NCBI RefSeq assembly: GCF_021155765.1
Contig: NC_060110.1
Span: 16,204,001-16,268,000 of the forward strand
Source of the DNA: Diprion similis
Lineage: Eukaryota; Arthropoda; Insecta; Hymenoptera; Diprionidae
Direction of reading: 5' to 3'
Length of the DNA stretch: 64,000 nucleotides
Part shown: in pieces, positions 11,602-26,300 of the stretch
Layout: each line of letters opens with the position of its first letter
Numbering within the stretch: the first letter of the stretch is position 1
Position numbers and translations under genes: made by a program
The notes under the pieces: generated by a model
The model's database searches: none
The model's input: the letters and a program-made list of their open reading frames with translations, nothing else
What the model was told of the DNA's origin: nothing

Positions 11602-14600
11602 TCACCCGATCCACGTTCTCTTTATCATATCGGCAGCTTTTTCGGCGATCATTATAGCCGGAGCGTTGGTATTTCCTGACGTCACTCTTGGCATGATGCT
11701 CGTGTCCACCACCCTCAGATTCCTGATTCCTCGCACCCTGAGCTCGTTGTCAACAACCGCCATCGGGTCGTTGGCTGGTCCCATCTTGCATGATCCAGCC
11801 TGATGATTTTCCGGCGCAGTGTCATGTTTAATAGCGCATTCCCAGTAGGCGTCACACCCGAACTTCAAATGCTCGCAGTTCTTAACCGGCGTCTTGTCGA
11901 GCTTAAAGCCATACCTCTTCAGGGCATCGGTTTCCGCCAGTCTCACGGTGAACTTGATGCCTTCAACGAGGCGCGCTACGTCCTCTGGGACTGTCAGGTA
12001 CTTCGGGTAGATCATCGGCTTTTCGAGAGGGTCGCTGCTCCTCAGTCGAAGGTATCCACGGCTCTTCGGGTGCAACAGCGTGGGAATTATGTAGATGCTA
12101 CGATTGGCTCCTTTCTTTTCCCCGACCATTCCTGTCTCCGCGCAATCCGCAAGGTATCCTGCGAATATCAGCTGGATGTCAGGATGATCGTCTCGAGGAT
12201 TCGCGTACTTTGTGTTGATCATTGCAGTTGCTTCCGATATGCCTGAAATTCGAAATTTCAAATTGAACAATTTTGTTTTATACTATACTTTATTGCCGTC
12301 AAAGTACGCCACTGGTCCCGGTCTTTGAGGGGAACTGTACCGTCGAGATATTGGGTGATTGGCTCAGTGATGTCGGTCTGTTTGTGCTCCGAGTCGATAC
12401 GAGCGAAAGCTCGTCTAGCAAACAGTACGTATTAGACAGTGAGGATAATGGATTAGTGTCTGAAAGATCATGGCATGAGAATCAGTTGCGGCAGAGAATC
12501 GCGTGGATTTCAATCAAGTCGTTACAGTCAAAAGTGTATATTTGCCATGAATTATGTGCAACTAACTTGTTGATTCATCGCTGACAATGAGCTGTAACTG
12601 TAAAATAGACTGGGAATATCCTTATTTATTCATGCTTATGTTAATATTTTTGAATTGTTTCGGAAGTTCTTCAACGATGTTCTAAAAGGTATATCTGGAA
12701 AGAAATCTCAGAATCATACGTTATATTCTTCGTTTTTGAATCTCGTTGCACAATTCTTTATGGTAAAATTATGCAGAATCGAAAAGGCGTTACGTTTCGG
12801 GCGCGATTTGAATAAGAAAACGATAAGTCAATCCACGTACATACCACTTAGAGATTTTATCAGATACTTATATGCAGATTTGCGAAATGGATAAGTCATA
12901 AAAAATATCAATTTTTTGTTCGAACCGTCTGGCTGTGAATATTTACATCGATAAATCACTGGATTGAATGGTTCCGAAGTATTGGCAAGAGTATCTCAAG
13001 CCTCTTACGATAACTGTTGGCGTTTTCCCAACGTATGGATATATTACTCTGCATGACGAATAAATAGTTTGGATAGTGAAAAAATAAAGTAAAGACGAAG
13101 CTACTGATCGGCTGATAAATTTCTCGCAAGGAATCATTGAAACAGAAAAATATTGGTGATGGAATTTTTAGTATCATGGGAGTCTGCGTGGTTGATCAAG
13201 GCGAATAGAGTTAATCTCTACCACGCGAATTGAACTCGTTTGCAGAAGAGAGTAAATACGGAGTCGACAGCTCCAAAGGGTCTTAGGCTACAGGCTGCAG
13301 TGAATACAGACATTGAATCAAGATAATCCTGAGCATGTAACCCGCAGGCGGCGCAACAGGACGTTAATTACAAATCTACATTCGGCGTATCATATGCTTG
13401 AGCAATAAACACACGCCTGGTGTTGGCTCGTGGGAAAATGCGTCTAGAGGTTCAACTCCTAATTCAGGGGCGCGTCTAGGCTGACTCAGGGGATTTCTGC
13501 TGGTTCCATATGACGCCGAGATTAATGCCCACAGACTTGGAAGTTCCGTGGGGAATATTGCATTAGGAAAAAATTACATCACCGAGTATATAGCGCGGGC
13601 CGTGAACCAGATCATTGTGCAATTCGCTTTCACTGGTGGCGGAATTTCATCTCGATGCTAGAACGACGAGGCCTATAAACAAAGGCTGGATCGAAAGGAT
13701 AGGGGAACGGCTCACGACTTGGTTACACGATCGTGGAAAATTATTTGAAGGGTTATAACAGATGAATCATAAAGATCGCGCAATGTAATGATAATCTGAT
13801 CAAAAGTTATACGGGGAAGAAAACTATGCATATACACTTTAGTTTGTATCTCTGATTACTATTGAGGTTGATCATAAATATGGAATATGACTTTCAGCGT
13901 AATAAACATGCATTTGAGATTTCGCCATTTGATTATTAAACTTGTAAATCGGCTGAAGGTGAACGTTGAATATGATACCTTTTGATATTTGCAAAGAAAT
14001 TTAAGGAAAGACTTTCACAATCAATTCGTCTGCGCTTCTGACGACACGAGTGAAATGGACTCGACAGGTTTTTATGTAATATTTATCGAATCGAATCGAA
14101 TTTCGAGATTATTGCACATTAAATTCTGCTGGAATATTGGCTAACTGAATCGGATTCCGTGACAATCGGTTAATTGTCATTTTTGCCCACTTATCAAACC
14201 TGCTGGTTTTGCAGGAAGATAGATATAACTATGGTTTCAACGTCACAAAAACTCGCTTTCCTGGAAAGGATAACGAAATTTTCGACTTTGCTTTATCACG
14301 ACCCTTCCGCAAAAATGTCACGAGACCAGAACTTACCGGTGCCTGACATGAGGCCATCCCTGAAGAGGAGATACTCCATGGCGGTAGCCCAGTTCAACGG
14401 CGTCGTGTCCGTGTCATTGATGGTGAATCCCACTGTAAAAGCGACGTGATTGTGAAGGTTTTTCCCCACACCTGGCAAGTCGTGAAGAACAGGAACACCA
14501 ACCGCTTGAAGCTCTTCTCTGGGACCGATTCCACTGTTCAGCAAGATTTGGGGTGAGTTTACGGCGCCTGAAATGAGCCATTTGGAATTACATGATCAGC

Positions 14601-17600
14601 CATAAATGAAACGACGAATTGCCATGCACAGATTTCAACGCCGCAGGGCTGAACGTAAGGGCTGTTTTATGTTTACAATTCTTTAAGCGAATGGATTTAA
14701 ACAAAAAAAAAAAAACAAAAAAAAAAACAACGAGTCTCTGTTAGTGAAACGATAGTCGTAGCGATAACGTTAACATTTCTCCAGGTTTTTCCCTTCGACG
14801 AAGAAGAGTATTCATAATCTCTGTGACCATTTCTTCCACAGTTGGTATAGCATGAACCGACGATGCTGTAATATAGGTCTTGGAATTTCAAACTATAGCC
14901 GTTAAATTTTATTTGAACCAATGCTCTTCGGAGTGCCCATCAAACGGAAATATGAAACTGCTTTCAACGTTATTGATACAGACCTATAGGTTCACTCACT
15001 CTCATACATTTCGTTGAAGTAATTCTCAACTCGGCAGCACTGGGTGTGTTACGTACGATCTTTACGAGTAGTCATATCATGATACTGTTACTATGATAGT
15101 ACGAGTATCAGAAACTTGTTGGTATGAGTAATTGGGAAACGGATAGATAAGCTAAAAATCATAATTCCATGGCGATGTGCTTTTGGCAAAATTTAATACG
15201 CACCTCCGCTGACGATGACTTCTTTGTTGGCCATAACCTGGTGGAGTTTTCCATCGAAGAAAAATTCCACACCGATGGCCCGCTTGTTGGCGTCCAGGAG
15301 AACCTTCGTCACCGTTGTGTTGAGCATTATGTGGAGGTTGCGACGGTTCCGTGCCGGCCTCAGGAAGGCGCGTGCCGTTGACAGCCTCGAGCCATTACGC
15401 GAAGTGGTTTGAGCAATTGTGAACCCGGTGTGGGAGCGTCCGTTCAGATCGAGCACCGGGTACCCTGGCAGCAAAAAATTCAGCGTAAATATTTAAGTGA
15501 AGCAATTATTGGTATGGCAGGAAAAAAAGCGAGTTAGCAACGTTCGGACAAAGCACCGATTCCAGCGAGTTTTTAACTGGTTACAATAACGTATAATTTT
15601 TAACCAGAGTGTGCGTTTCCGTTACGGATAAGAAACGAAGGGGAATGCTAGAAGGTCGCCAATATAATGGTAAAACCTATGAAGTAGGTTGAGGAAACGT
15701 AATTACCTTCGTGGTTATTGCTCTAAAATGTAAAGGATATGCGAATTGAATTTGGCTACAAGAATAAAGGTGCAGGCCAATCGTGACGATTCAATCACCA
15801 AGAGTGTGGTTCCAAAATTGCAGATGATTAAAGTTTAGGTTGACGCTCCGAGTTTAAACGCTCCGATGAATTATTAACGCTAATGACTAGGCACAAATTA
15901 CCAAGTTCCTTTCCAGCCTCCATGATGGCCTTGCTGAGGGGTGGGTGGTACGGGAATTGGGTGACAGTCAAAGGTCCTCCAGTCGCGTGGTAGCCGGAGT
16001 CCATCACGTCGATCTGTTGATTATCCTCACTCCGCATGAAAAACGGAAGGACTTCCTGGTAGGACCATCCAGGATTACCGAGGCTGGCCCAGTCGTCGAA
16101 GTCCTTACGGGATCCCCGCATGTACATCATACCGTTCATCACACTGGTGCCCCCGAGGACCTGAAAAGTGAACGTCCACCTATTACCAAAGCCGCAGGGT
16201 TGAGTTTGGAACACCTTCCCCTGAAGGTGACGTGATACCTTCTCTTTTTCTCATTAAAGAGAAAATTAGTCTAATGTTCTATGTCGGCCATAAATACCTC
16301 TTAGAATCTACTTCCTTTCATTGCTGTTAATGTGTCTAAAAATTCGGATAGTGTAATTATACACGTAATACGGCTGATAAATTCCATCTTACACCGTTTA
16401 TATTCTTCATTCTGAAGATGGTATAAGCTAACCATTAATTAAAATATTTATGTTGTTTCTTTTCATTTTTTACAGCGATGTGATATAACTATACAGAAAG
16501 ATTGTAATCGATATAATAAGAGCCCAAGAGTTGGATATTCACATGATAAATTTTAAATTAATGTTTCCTCTACCGGTTTATGCAAGAAAATTTCTGCGCA
16601 GCTTCCGTTTCTTTTTTTTTCACATGGACGTGATACGTATCTCCAGATGAATACCAGTTTCAGCCTAAAAATTTGCGATTTGCCACGATTTCACTTGTTT
16701 TAATTACGTGACTTATTTGAATGGCTCAGGAAAAAGATAAGAGAAGTCATAAAAATATAACAAGTAAAAATGCAACGCGCTTAAAGAGCTTATTGTGTTC
16801 TAAGGTGACTTATCTTTTCAATTATAAGCTACATTTTACATCTCCTAGATACATACACTGCGCTTAATAATTTTTTAATACGTATGTGCATCATAGGTTT
16901 ACCCAGGCGTCAACGCATGTCAGTGAACCATCATTATAGGAATTCCGATCTCTTGACGCATCCACGAATAACGGAACTCAAAGGAAAAGGTCAATTTCAA
17001 TTCTCAGAGTCTTTGGACGAGTCTCAAAGTGTTCGATGGACGTTTCATCGCTCATACTTTCAATTATGGAGTATAATATAATACTATGTACACCTTGCAT
17101 TGTATCTTTTACGTTTTCTTATTTCAACTATCGTTGGTCATTACACTGATTATGAGATTCAAGGGCCCGTTCGCTGGTCATAAACCTCACCCCATTGCCC
17201 CATTTTGTTTCGTAAACTATGAGGCAATTTGTGCGAGAACCAAGGTTCAAAGTTATTGTGATTTATTCGGAAACGAATGTTTTCCAGTATTCGTGATTGT
17301 TACTTTGTACGAGGATTGGAGCAAAAATTTGTGCATTTCATTATCGTATTTTTTTTTTTTAGGACAGGCGTTATAAGAGCTTTGAATTTTATGCCGCGCC
17401 AAAATTTTTTACTTTTATTTTTATTTTTTTATCAATAAATCTGGTCTGGAGCAAAAACCCTCAAACCTAATCATTTTATTCATGAATTCATTCCATGCGT
17501 CACGATTTTCTGTTTTTTATTCTTCACACTCACATTAGACATGCATCAAAGTGTTAACCAAGTGGGTACGCCGCAGGCTGAATAATTTAAAACCGGATAT

Positions 17601-20360
17601 CAAGTAAGGAATCCAAAAATATTTGCTCACAGTCTGTGCTTGTACTTTATATTACGAAAAAAGAAGAGATAAAAAAATATTATACCGTTCATATTTTTCA
17701 CTATAAGCAGTAGTTAGAGATGATGCACGAAGTCTCGAAATTACGGAAAATTTTACTTCTCACTTTTTCCATAGTGCGACAGTTCCTCTGGTTGCCTCTA
17801 TATTAAGCGGTCATAAACCCCAAAATTGTAAGAATTATTACGAGAACCACGGCCTAGAAAATTAGTTCTTCGCAATTGACACAGTGCCTAAACTATACTA
17901 TAAACCGGCATATACCTCAGCTAGACGACTAGTTTGAACATAATATGTATAGGAGTTATTTGACCGTGGCAAGTTTTTATTTGAAAATTCTATTGATTGG
18001 ACTAAAAAAAAGAAAGAAAGCAAAAAAAAAGACAATTACTTTCGGTAAAGGCACATAAATTGAAGCTGATCGATCAGTTTTGACGTCTATCACTGCGTTC
18101 GATAAAGTATCAATTACGAATAACAGAAAATGCTCTTCGCACCGTCAGTTGTTGACGGAAGCAAAAAAGAAAAAAGAAAAAGTATTATTGAAAGACAACG
18201 ATATTCCATTGAGGTGTAATGAGGGGGTTCGTGGGTGCCAATTCCGTCGGCGATATGTAAGCACGTGGTGACTTTCGGATTTGTAAAAGTAGAAATGGAC
18301 CGATTTGAAGGACGGTCATGGAGGCGAAGGGTCACGGTGTGAAATACGTATATACCCATGTAGACTCCAACTCCACGCAAGTCCGTTTTACTTGTATAAA
18401 TATACAGAAGTATACGTATAGGTATATATACGTATGTACAAGTAGTCCCCTCACGTTCCGAGTTGACTTTCGGAGATGAAACATACGAGTGGGTGAATAG
18501 ACGAGGACTTTTGTGTTTATCCATCGCTTTCGCTTTCGGCGTGTTGACTGTGTATACGTGCAGGTAAACCCACCTTTCCCCTCGGCCAGTAGCACTTTTT
18601 GTCATCTTTATTTAGACAGGCCTCGTCCTCGCTCTCCGTCGTGTATTTCCAGTCTATATCGCTGCCTATGAAATTGAAGAAAAACGAGGGAATTTGAGTG
18701 CCCGTTGGTTCGTCCAAACCCGCCTCCAGCAACAACGTCGAAAATCTATTTTCCTCCGACAATCTGGCGGCGATTGTCGCCCCTGCGCTGCCACCTCCTA
18801 TCACGATGAAATCGTATCTGGAAAAGAGAATCGGGGGGGATGAGAAAATTTTTCACACTTAACGTCGATCGCCTCGCTCACTGCATAAGGGGGTGCCCTG
18901 GTTGATTTCGAAGTCCACGTGTTTTAAACGCAAAACAGGCTTAACAGCCCCATTCTATACTCAATTCTGAATAAAAAGACTCCAATTAATTTTCATATGA
19001 TGCTACAATAAAGAAATGGTATTAAAACTACGAAATCGCAATAGTAAATTCATAGTTTTCGTGCCACTTCTTTATTTCTACATCATATAAAATATATTAG
19101 AATCTTTTTGTTTAGAATTGCGTATAGAATGGGACTGTTGAGCCCTTTTGATATCTGGAGAATCGTACGACAACATTAAAATCGGTTACGGCACCCCATA
19201 GGGCGAGGAACGAATGAAAAAAGTATAACAACTCTATAGCGATTGCTAAATTACTTCGTAACTTGCACAACGCGGACTGATCCCCATTTCGTCGATTATT
19301 GTCATTTGTCACGTTGACAGATGAGAGATTACATTACATGTATATACCTATACATATGTATTATGTATAGACCTTATAGTCTGGGAGTCGGAAATCTGGG
19401 TTACCGGGACAGAAGTCCGGTTGTGATCAGTTTGACTTTGTTCACCGGAGAAAAAGAAACAAAACAAAAAAAAAAAAATGCATATGTACTTAATATTGAA
19501 CGTTAAGTATCCCGATACTTTCATAATTGTTACCATCACAGTATCTTTTTAGCGACGCGAGACGCGATAATCATCGCGAGTGGATATAGTAACACTTCTA
19601 ATCAATGAACTCCGTTACGTAATGCATGATCTGAGTTTTCACGTTTTATCGTTGCAATATACAAATTTGTGAACGAGACGATGTAACGCTTACGTTAAAT
19701 AAAGTCTTCACGAATTTTTCATACTACAGATAATATTGCAAACGAAGTTATAACTTTTGTTTTAGTCATCACACAGGATTTGGCACGTTTTCTATAACCT
19801 TTCTATTCCCTGTCTGGTTAATGTGGACGATGGAACAAAAAGTTGAAGTCATATTCTTTAAAAGAATCTGGCTCTGTCACTAAAATCTATTTGCGATTAA
19901 CTCAACGTTCGTGTCTGAAGCATGATTTGTTGGTGCAGGTGGGGTTGGAAAGATCGACAAAAATATCGAAGAAATCGAAATAACTGTATTTTCGCACAGG
20001 TTTACTTGAAGTTCTACTATTTTCGCCAAGACTTATGTGACTTGGCACAATAGATCTGATTTGTCAAGTTACGAGTGCTCTTGAAACGATTTGCCACTCA
20101 TGATCGGTTCCCGTTCTCCGATTGGCCATCATCTTGAATCCTTGGTTGAAGACATTATGTAACATTACACAGCTGGTAACCTTGTCTCACCTTGTGTCAA
20201 CGTAATCTCGAGATTGCGGCCGGTTGCAAGGGTCCTCGAGGTCGCACTGGCTCCGCAGAAACACCTCGAGGAGACCCATGAAGAGCATGAAGGACGGACC
20301 ACCGCAAGTCGAAGCCAGCGTCGGCCCCGTTGACGCCGTCAACGGGCAGTTGCAACTCAT
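11602..20360 (-). CDS. GMC oxidoreductase, glucose dehydrogenase [FAD, quinone]-like, 6 coding exons
   Basis: The exons are 20360-20191, 18817-18574, 16160-15902, 15464-15204, 14567-14337 and 12242-11602. They encode 601 residues, a normal length for the insect family, and all five joins are GT/AG with agreeing phase. The protein starts MSCNCPL, followed by the hydrophobic N-terminal segment with CGG and SQCDLEDPC typical of insect members. The FAD-binding GGGSAG lies at 64-69. The GMC signature follows in GGTSVMNGMMYMRG. The second signature is near NSPQILLNSGIGP. The active-site His535 is in ENHQAGSCKMG, and the second catalytic position is about Asn579 in SGNTNAP. The family oxidises sugars, ecdysone or other alcohols with FAD; the substrate here is not evident. 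The ATG follows a splice acceptor (TTTCAG|ATG), so a leader exon must lie upstream. No GMC paralogue is present in the window. Confidence 0.95.
12243..14336 (-). other. Last intron of the GMC gene
   Basis: This 2.1-kb intron shows no coding exon on either strand. Its ends are good splice sites (CCG|GTAAGT at the donor side, TTTCAG|GC at the acceptor side). Open frames inside are short and show no family motif. Confidence 0.7.
16161..18573 (-). other. Second coding intron of the GMC gene
   Basis: This 2.4-kb intron is AT-rich and has no exon that I can support. Together with the 1.4-kb intron at 18818-20190 it spreads the first three coding exons over about 4.5 kb. Confidence 0.7.
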
Positions 20361-23300
20361 CTGAAACACGGAATTTGTGAGAAGTTAAGTCGCAGATAGT
20401 TTGACAGCGGAACTTCGACGAGAAGGTCGCCAAATGTTGTTTGAAATTTGTGGCAGTGATTATAATAAAAATCCCACTTTTACGGTAGAATATATTTAAG
20501 GACTACAATGGGCTATGATTTCCTTTGTTATTCGTGCGATTACTAGTTCCCTGTTTCAATTATTTATGTTTTATTTATATTTTGCATTTGCGTGTTTCGC
20601 CCCTGCGTGGGGAATACATTTGATTCTTTACTGTCAGATTTGAATGCGTGTAATCTGGAGGATTTTGTTTGTGTGTGGGTATCGAGACATGAGATTCAAG
20701 AGATTGGTTCCATGAATCGGGATTGTGATGCCGTATAGAGGTGGCACTGTTTTTCAATTAACGATACTTTGGTGGTCAGCGAAGGGGAAAATCGAATCGG
20801 AGGGTATAACGGGTACACGGAGCACTTAAATAACTAGAATTGCAATACTTGTGGCTAATTTCACTTGTACAAACTTTCGATTTTCACAAGTCATCAGCAC
20901 CTACGTTGGAAAACATGTTTTTTTTTTCACTTCTTGGAGAAAATATACTTTTTTTTTATTGTGTATAATTCGATTAGACGCACTCAATAACCGATGATAA
21001 AAGTCAACGTTGCTATAATACGGAAACAATGATTGGCACCGACAAAAATCGATTTAAGACATAACATAATGTAATGCTATAATTTGAGATAAGTTCTTAC
21101 CATATCTTGAAGCAGGCTAGATTTTGTTTCATAAGAAAAATTACGCATGTACGAAACAACGAACCAGTATAAATGAGTGTTCAACTAATGTTACCCATTT
21201 GAATGAAAATAACGGATTTATCCAAAGGTCCGAATCTTACTCAATTTTTCAGAATTGGTCACTGACATTATTAACAGTTTTGGAGTAATAATTCAATCAA
21301 TATGCGCTGTGCCTATTTGTTCTTATATATTCTTCTAAAAAATATTGACGATCTATTAGTTTGAACCATAAAACTTTCACACGTCATTACAAAAAGCTGT
21401 AAAACGTTTAAAATTATCTAGATTAACTGCGAGATCAGAATAATTTGATACAGCAATTGAAGAATAGAAATCCCGAGAGAAATGTGCCGGTACAGTATTG
21501 ATTTCGAAGAATTTTGTGGTGTTCCAAAGCCTGGAAAAATACCATGAATTGTTCTGAAATTCCAAACGCTAAACCCAATGTAACATTGAAGATTGTTTAA
21601 CTGTTTCTTAAAATAAATGTTTTCGAAAATAAGTAAGTTTTCATAAAATCCAAAACACCGTTCTAGTTTCTATAAAAACAAACTCTTATTTATTAAAACT
21701 ATTTTTTCATTCAGTAGTTACACAGAATAGATCAAACATCTTGAACCCAGACTCAAAATTCTTGTTTCCCGTTTCAATTCATGGAAGTACAAACACGAGT
21801 GTTTGTTCCTAAGTCATCGTAAATACCGATTTTACCTAAGTAATATTATACCGCTATCCGTTCCACACTACGAAACTCTTAGCTGTATTTATCTTAAGAT
21901 TGATTTTTGGCCTGAAGGATCGGTTTGAGGCTCGTCGATCCGAGCCGCGGGATTGGAACTCCGGCATATTATTCACACCCGGTGAAACGTGCATGTGATT
22001 AAAAAGCATAAAAATGCGTGACTTTCGCAACGTTTCGCCGAGGCCCCGTGTTGGCGGTCAGTGAACGTAACGGCATTACGGTATTGCCTCTTGTAATTCC
22101 TTCAGATTGCGCCCATCGCACCAGGTGTAACGACACGGCGAAGCTTCACCTCGGCTGCTTCTCCGTGCATCACAAGAACCCCAGGGTTCGTCCGATTGTG
22201 CACAAATTCCGATCACGCACATCTCGCGACCGATCGCATCGAGGGAACAGAATCCTCGAGAATTCGAATTGTGCAATAGTCGATACTACTGCATGGTCAT
22301 CAAGCTCTTCCGTTCCTGACGCAACCCATCGCGACTGTCCAACGCAGAGATCGGAAGTTGCAGAATATTGGAAATGCCTAAGGCTGTCACGAATCGCCCT
22401 GATCCACCGGATGCGATGTCGAAACTCTGTTCCTGGAATGCAGTCATTGTTGTTGCAGCTTTTGTAACGATTCGAATAGCTTCCCTCCCAGCGTACTCCG
22501 TCACTCCATCCGCAATACAGAAAGAAAGAATGACGAAAAATATAACCGAATAGGTATCGGCACACGCAACGATATCACGGTATTATTGCAAACACGTGGC
22601 AATTATAAAAGCGTTAGTACCTACGCGAATTATAATTATTACACCGCTGTAGGAAATGAGGACGCGGATAGCGAGCGAAGGTTTCATCGTAAAATGAGCC
22701 ACTAATTCATGTGGCACCGTGCAACAAGATCACAGTTATCTGTCATCGAGAGTAAGGCAGCAAATCCGCAATTAGTTCGATACGAACGATTCAACCAAAG
22801 CCGATGTCACAGCTAACTAATCAAAGACTCGGTACGATGGTAGGTACATCGTACATGGTGAATAAGAAACGTTCGGCACGTTCGTGACTGACTTCGTAAT
22901 ATGCTGGGTTTTACCACTCGCACGTTTCCCTCTTCGACTCCTTTGCGTGTGAAAATTTTTCGCAGAGGTGTAAAGTTGTTGAGTGCATAGGAAATTGTGC
23001 ATATCCGTAGGTGCGTACATGATTTTCCATTGCCGTCGCAGGTGGATTGGATTGATTAACGCGAGTGGATAAAGAGAAATACACGCGGAAGCTCCGAAGA
23101 CCCGAATCTTCCGTGATCACTGATGATGTTTCTTTGCAATGTACATTATTACACTTTTTTAAATTGTTCACCCGCACGCACAACAACCGCTGGAAACACG
23201 ATTCAGCCCAGTTACGAAATCTGTTACGCTTCTTACTAGCTACTTTCCTACGCCCTGCAGGTCGATGGATTGTGCTACGTCAGGGAGTTTATGGATGTGT

Positions 23301-26300
23301 GCGGAGTATCTTTACGTTTCCGCGTACATTTATATTATATCGTAGGCATCCATCTAGTCCACGTGCAAGATCCACGATATTTATATGTTAAATATATAGG
23401 TATAACCATATAAGGAACTGTATCGCACAGCTCAACATATGAACTCATGTTTAATGCACTTATTATTTGTTGCATTTAATTATTAGTGACTATACAAACG
23501 ACAGATTTTTACCAAACGTATAGATCAGATTGTGAAGTGATTCCTAGTGGAATTCAATTCACATAACAGTGCGGAAAAATGTCGAAAATTTCTTCGAAAA
23601 TAATAAACATCTTTATTTTTTTTACCAATTGAAAGGAGTGTAGCGCAATGCGTGCGAATACAGAACGAGAAATTATTTGGAGAGTAAGAAAACTCGTTCA
23701 GCGAAATGTGTACCGGTACCTACAACAATTCGATTATCACTGCATGTTTCTACTTCGATTGGCAACAGCACTCATATTCGATGAAATCATCATTATTCCG
23801 CGTTTGCGAGCACGTGTGATCAGATTTCTGCATCGGTGAGAAATCGAGTTATCGGGACAAAATCGGTGAATCAAAGTTGGCTTTGGGTCACACTTTTCCA
23901 AAAGTGAAAGAGATTATTTTCTACCGGTAACTGTCTGTCATTTCGAGATAAAATTATTACAACCGTATGCAACAGTGACATGGTTATTACTCAAAATTAT
24001 ACAGACAGGGGGTTTTATGGGTTTTATTTCACATGTGATGTACGAAATTAATAGGCGTTTACTTTCACCGGTTCGCTGAATATTTTCGTTCCTTCAAGTG
24101 TGCGATAAAATCGTGGCTCTGCTATTAAGCCACTATAATACCCAATATAATCGTCGCCGGCTAGTGAAGTGTTAAATCTTATTAGTTCACCGACTTGTAT
24201 GTACCTCAACTTAGGGGCCGCATTGTTTCGAAAGCGAACTTCGTTGACGTAGAGTGGTTAATTATGTTTAGCTTGAATCGAGGCGACTTTGAGTCTGATA
24301 TCCAACCTAACTTGACTAAATTCTAAACGGTGCGGGTCAAGAACCATTAACCACGGTAGTTGACAGGTACTTTTTCTTTTCATAAATAAACACTGTAATG
24401 CGTTTCTGGTTACGAGAGAAGACGTTATAAATTCATATAACTCTCGTAAGAGGAAGAAGCACAGTTACTTGGTATATATTGGTAATATTGTGGATCAATT
24501 AACGATTTAAATCGCAAAGTTTCGCAACACGTGACACACGCTCGACTCCTGATAAATTCTTCAAACAGTTTGATTTTCCGCAATATTGGCGCAGAATACA
24601 TACGATATGCTGACGTCCGTCGATGATTAATTTTAATCGATTTCTTCACCGGGTATCGTCGGTTCAATTACTTGAAAGTGTGGCGTAACCTTGACTTAGG
24701 ATCTGCTGCTCACGAGTCTGGAGTAAGTATACGCAAATGGATTTTATCGATAGACCCATGGAACAGGTCGGGTATGCAGCCTCGAGCAATCGATCAACTG
24801 TTTAGCTTCCACGACTGTGTGGGTATCACGTAATAATTTCGCAACAAACATAACAGGCAGATCTGGTACCTATCGCATGAATTGGCGAACGAGTGGATAA
24901 CTTTGGTACCAAGAACTCTTCGGCATGTGAACGTGTAAATCAGTCTGGACCAATTGGATACGGTGCTCGGTCAATTTTGTACAAGAAAACTAGGATAGTG
25001 GGGCACTTTGAAACAACTTTCTCGATTAAAAGTCTCAGGTATCAGACACGAGTTCGTGGTACAGTAACACGTATGTGTACATTACTTTTTTCCGTCAAGC
25101 ATGTGATCTCTCTAATTAATTTGGTGCTTATTTCGTCTTCCTTTATTCCGTCGTAGCTCTAATGTGGCTATCTTTAATCGCGAGAGCTCGAATAATCTCG
25201 CCGATCTTCTAGTAGATCACAAAAGTCAAAGTTCAAAATTTCACGTACTATTTATACTGTAATAAAATTCCAGGCTGCAAGAACCACTGCGGCGGACTAC
25301 TTGCTTGTCGGCGTTGTTCGCGGATTATCAAATTATATATTGTCAGAGAGTTACATCTGCCGGAGCATTAGGATTGAATTGAATTTCAACCTATGGTTCA
25401 ACGAGAGATGATTATTGAGGCTGCAAGCCGCTTACTTGCAGTCTGGATGCTCAGTCTGCAGATAAGCTATAACAATCAGAACTCGCACAGAGGCTCGAAA
25501 CTAGATGTATAAGATGCAAAATTCGTCAGGATATGATGGATTTGAGTATTTCAATTTCCTCTCTAGGGTCTGCACTAGTGATACTGAAGAGCTCTTGGTA
25601 TAGTGTGAAGAGTCTCTCATTGTCAGTTTACAAGTACATATTTTGCTCACGGCGAATTTCAGTCATGGCCACAATTTTGCCCTCTCGTTTAAGTAACACA
25701 CTGGCTTCTCGAGGTTTAGCAAACTTTGAATAGAGACGTGTGAGACATTCGGAGTCGTCTAGTGTCTAATTCTTACGGAGGTGTGCAAATTATTCGTATA
25801 AAGCGGCAACATCAAAAGTTAATTATGAGCACATCACACACAGCCTTACTATCTCATTCATCATACGACTATCGTTGCATAGACGGTATATGTGCGTAGA
25901 CATTAAAGTCCGACAGTAGATTGCTGTGGAGATTCGCGTTCCCACGTTTCCAAACGGTAGCCGGTCTATTGTCAATGCGCTAGAGTTAAGTCAGAATTCT
26001 AATGTGAATGAATGGTTAATGTTTAGACTGATGTGATGGAAGTGAAAATATTTTTAACTTTTAGTCCTCCGTATACGTTATCCAATAATTCGATCCACGC
26101 GTGCTTATCAATCCAAGACGTGGACTTTGGAGTATTTTGCAGTGAGAAGATTGTATCACATCCCCTTTACGATCTGATCCGTTCGACGTATGCCAGCGAA
26201 AACATTGCAGTATTACACCATTTATAGACGTAACAACGTGCGTTGATACATACGAGGAGTGAGAGTTTAAATTGAAATCTCGAATGTGATTCAAGGAGTG

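Noticed and set aside
11803-12246. 147-codon plus-strand frame
   Set aside because: It is the antisense shadow of the last GMC exon.
18114-18605. 163-codon minus-strand frame
   Set aside because: It overlaps the end of a GMC exon in another frame and runs into the intron; low-complexity and without homology.
22018-22565. Open frames of 131-149 codons on both strands in a GC-richer patch
   Set aside because: No signal peptide, domain or splice context that I can recognise; frames on both strands in GC-rich DNA are expected by chance.
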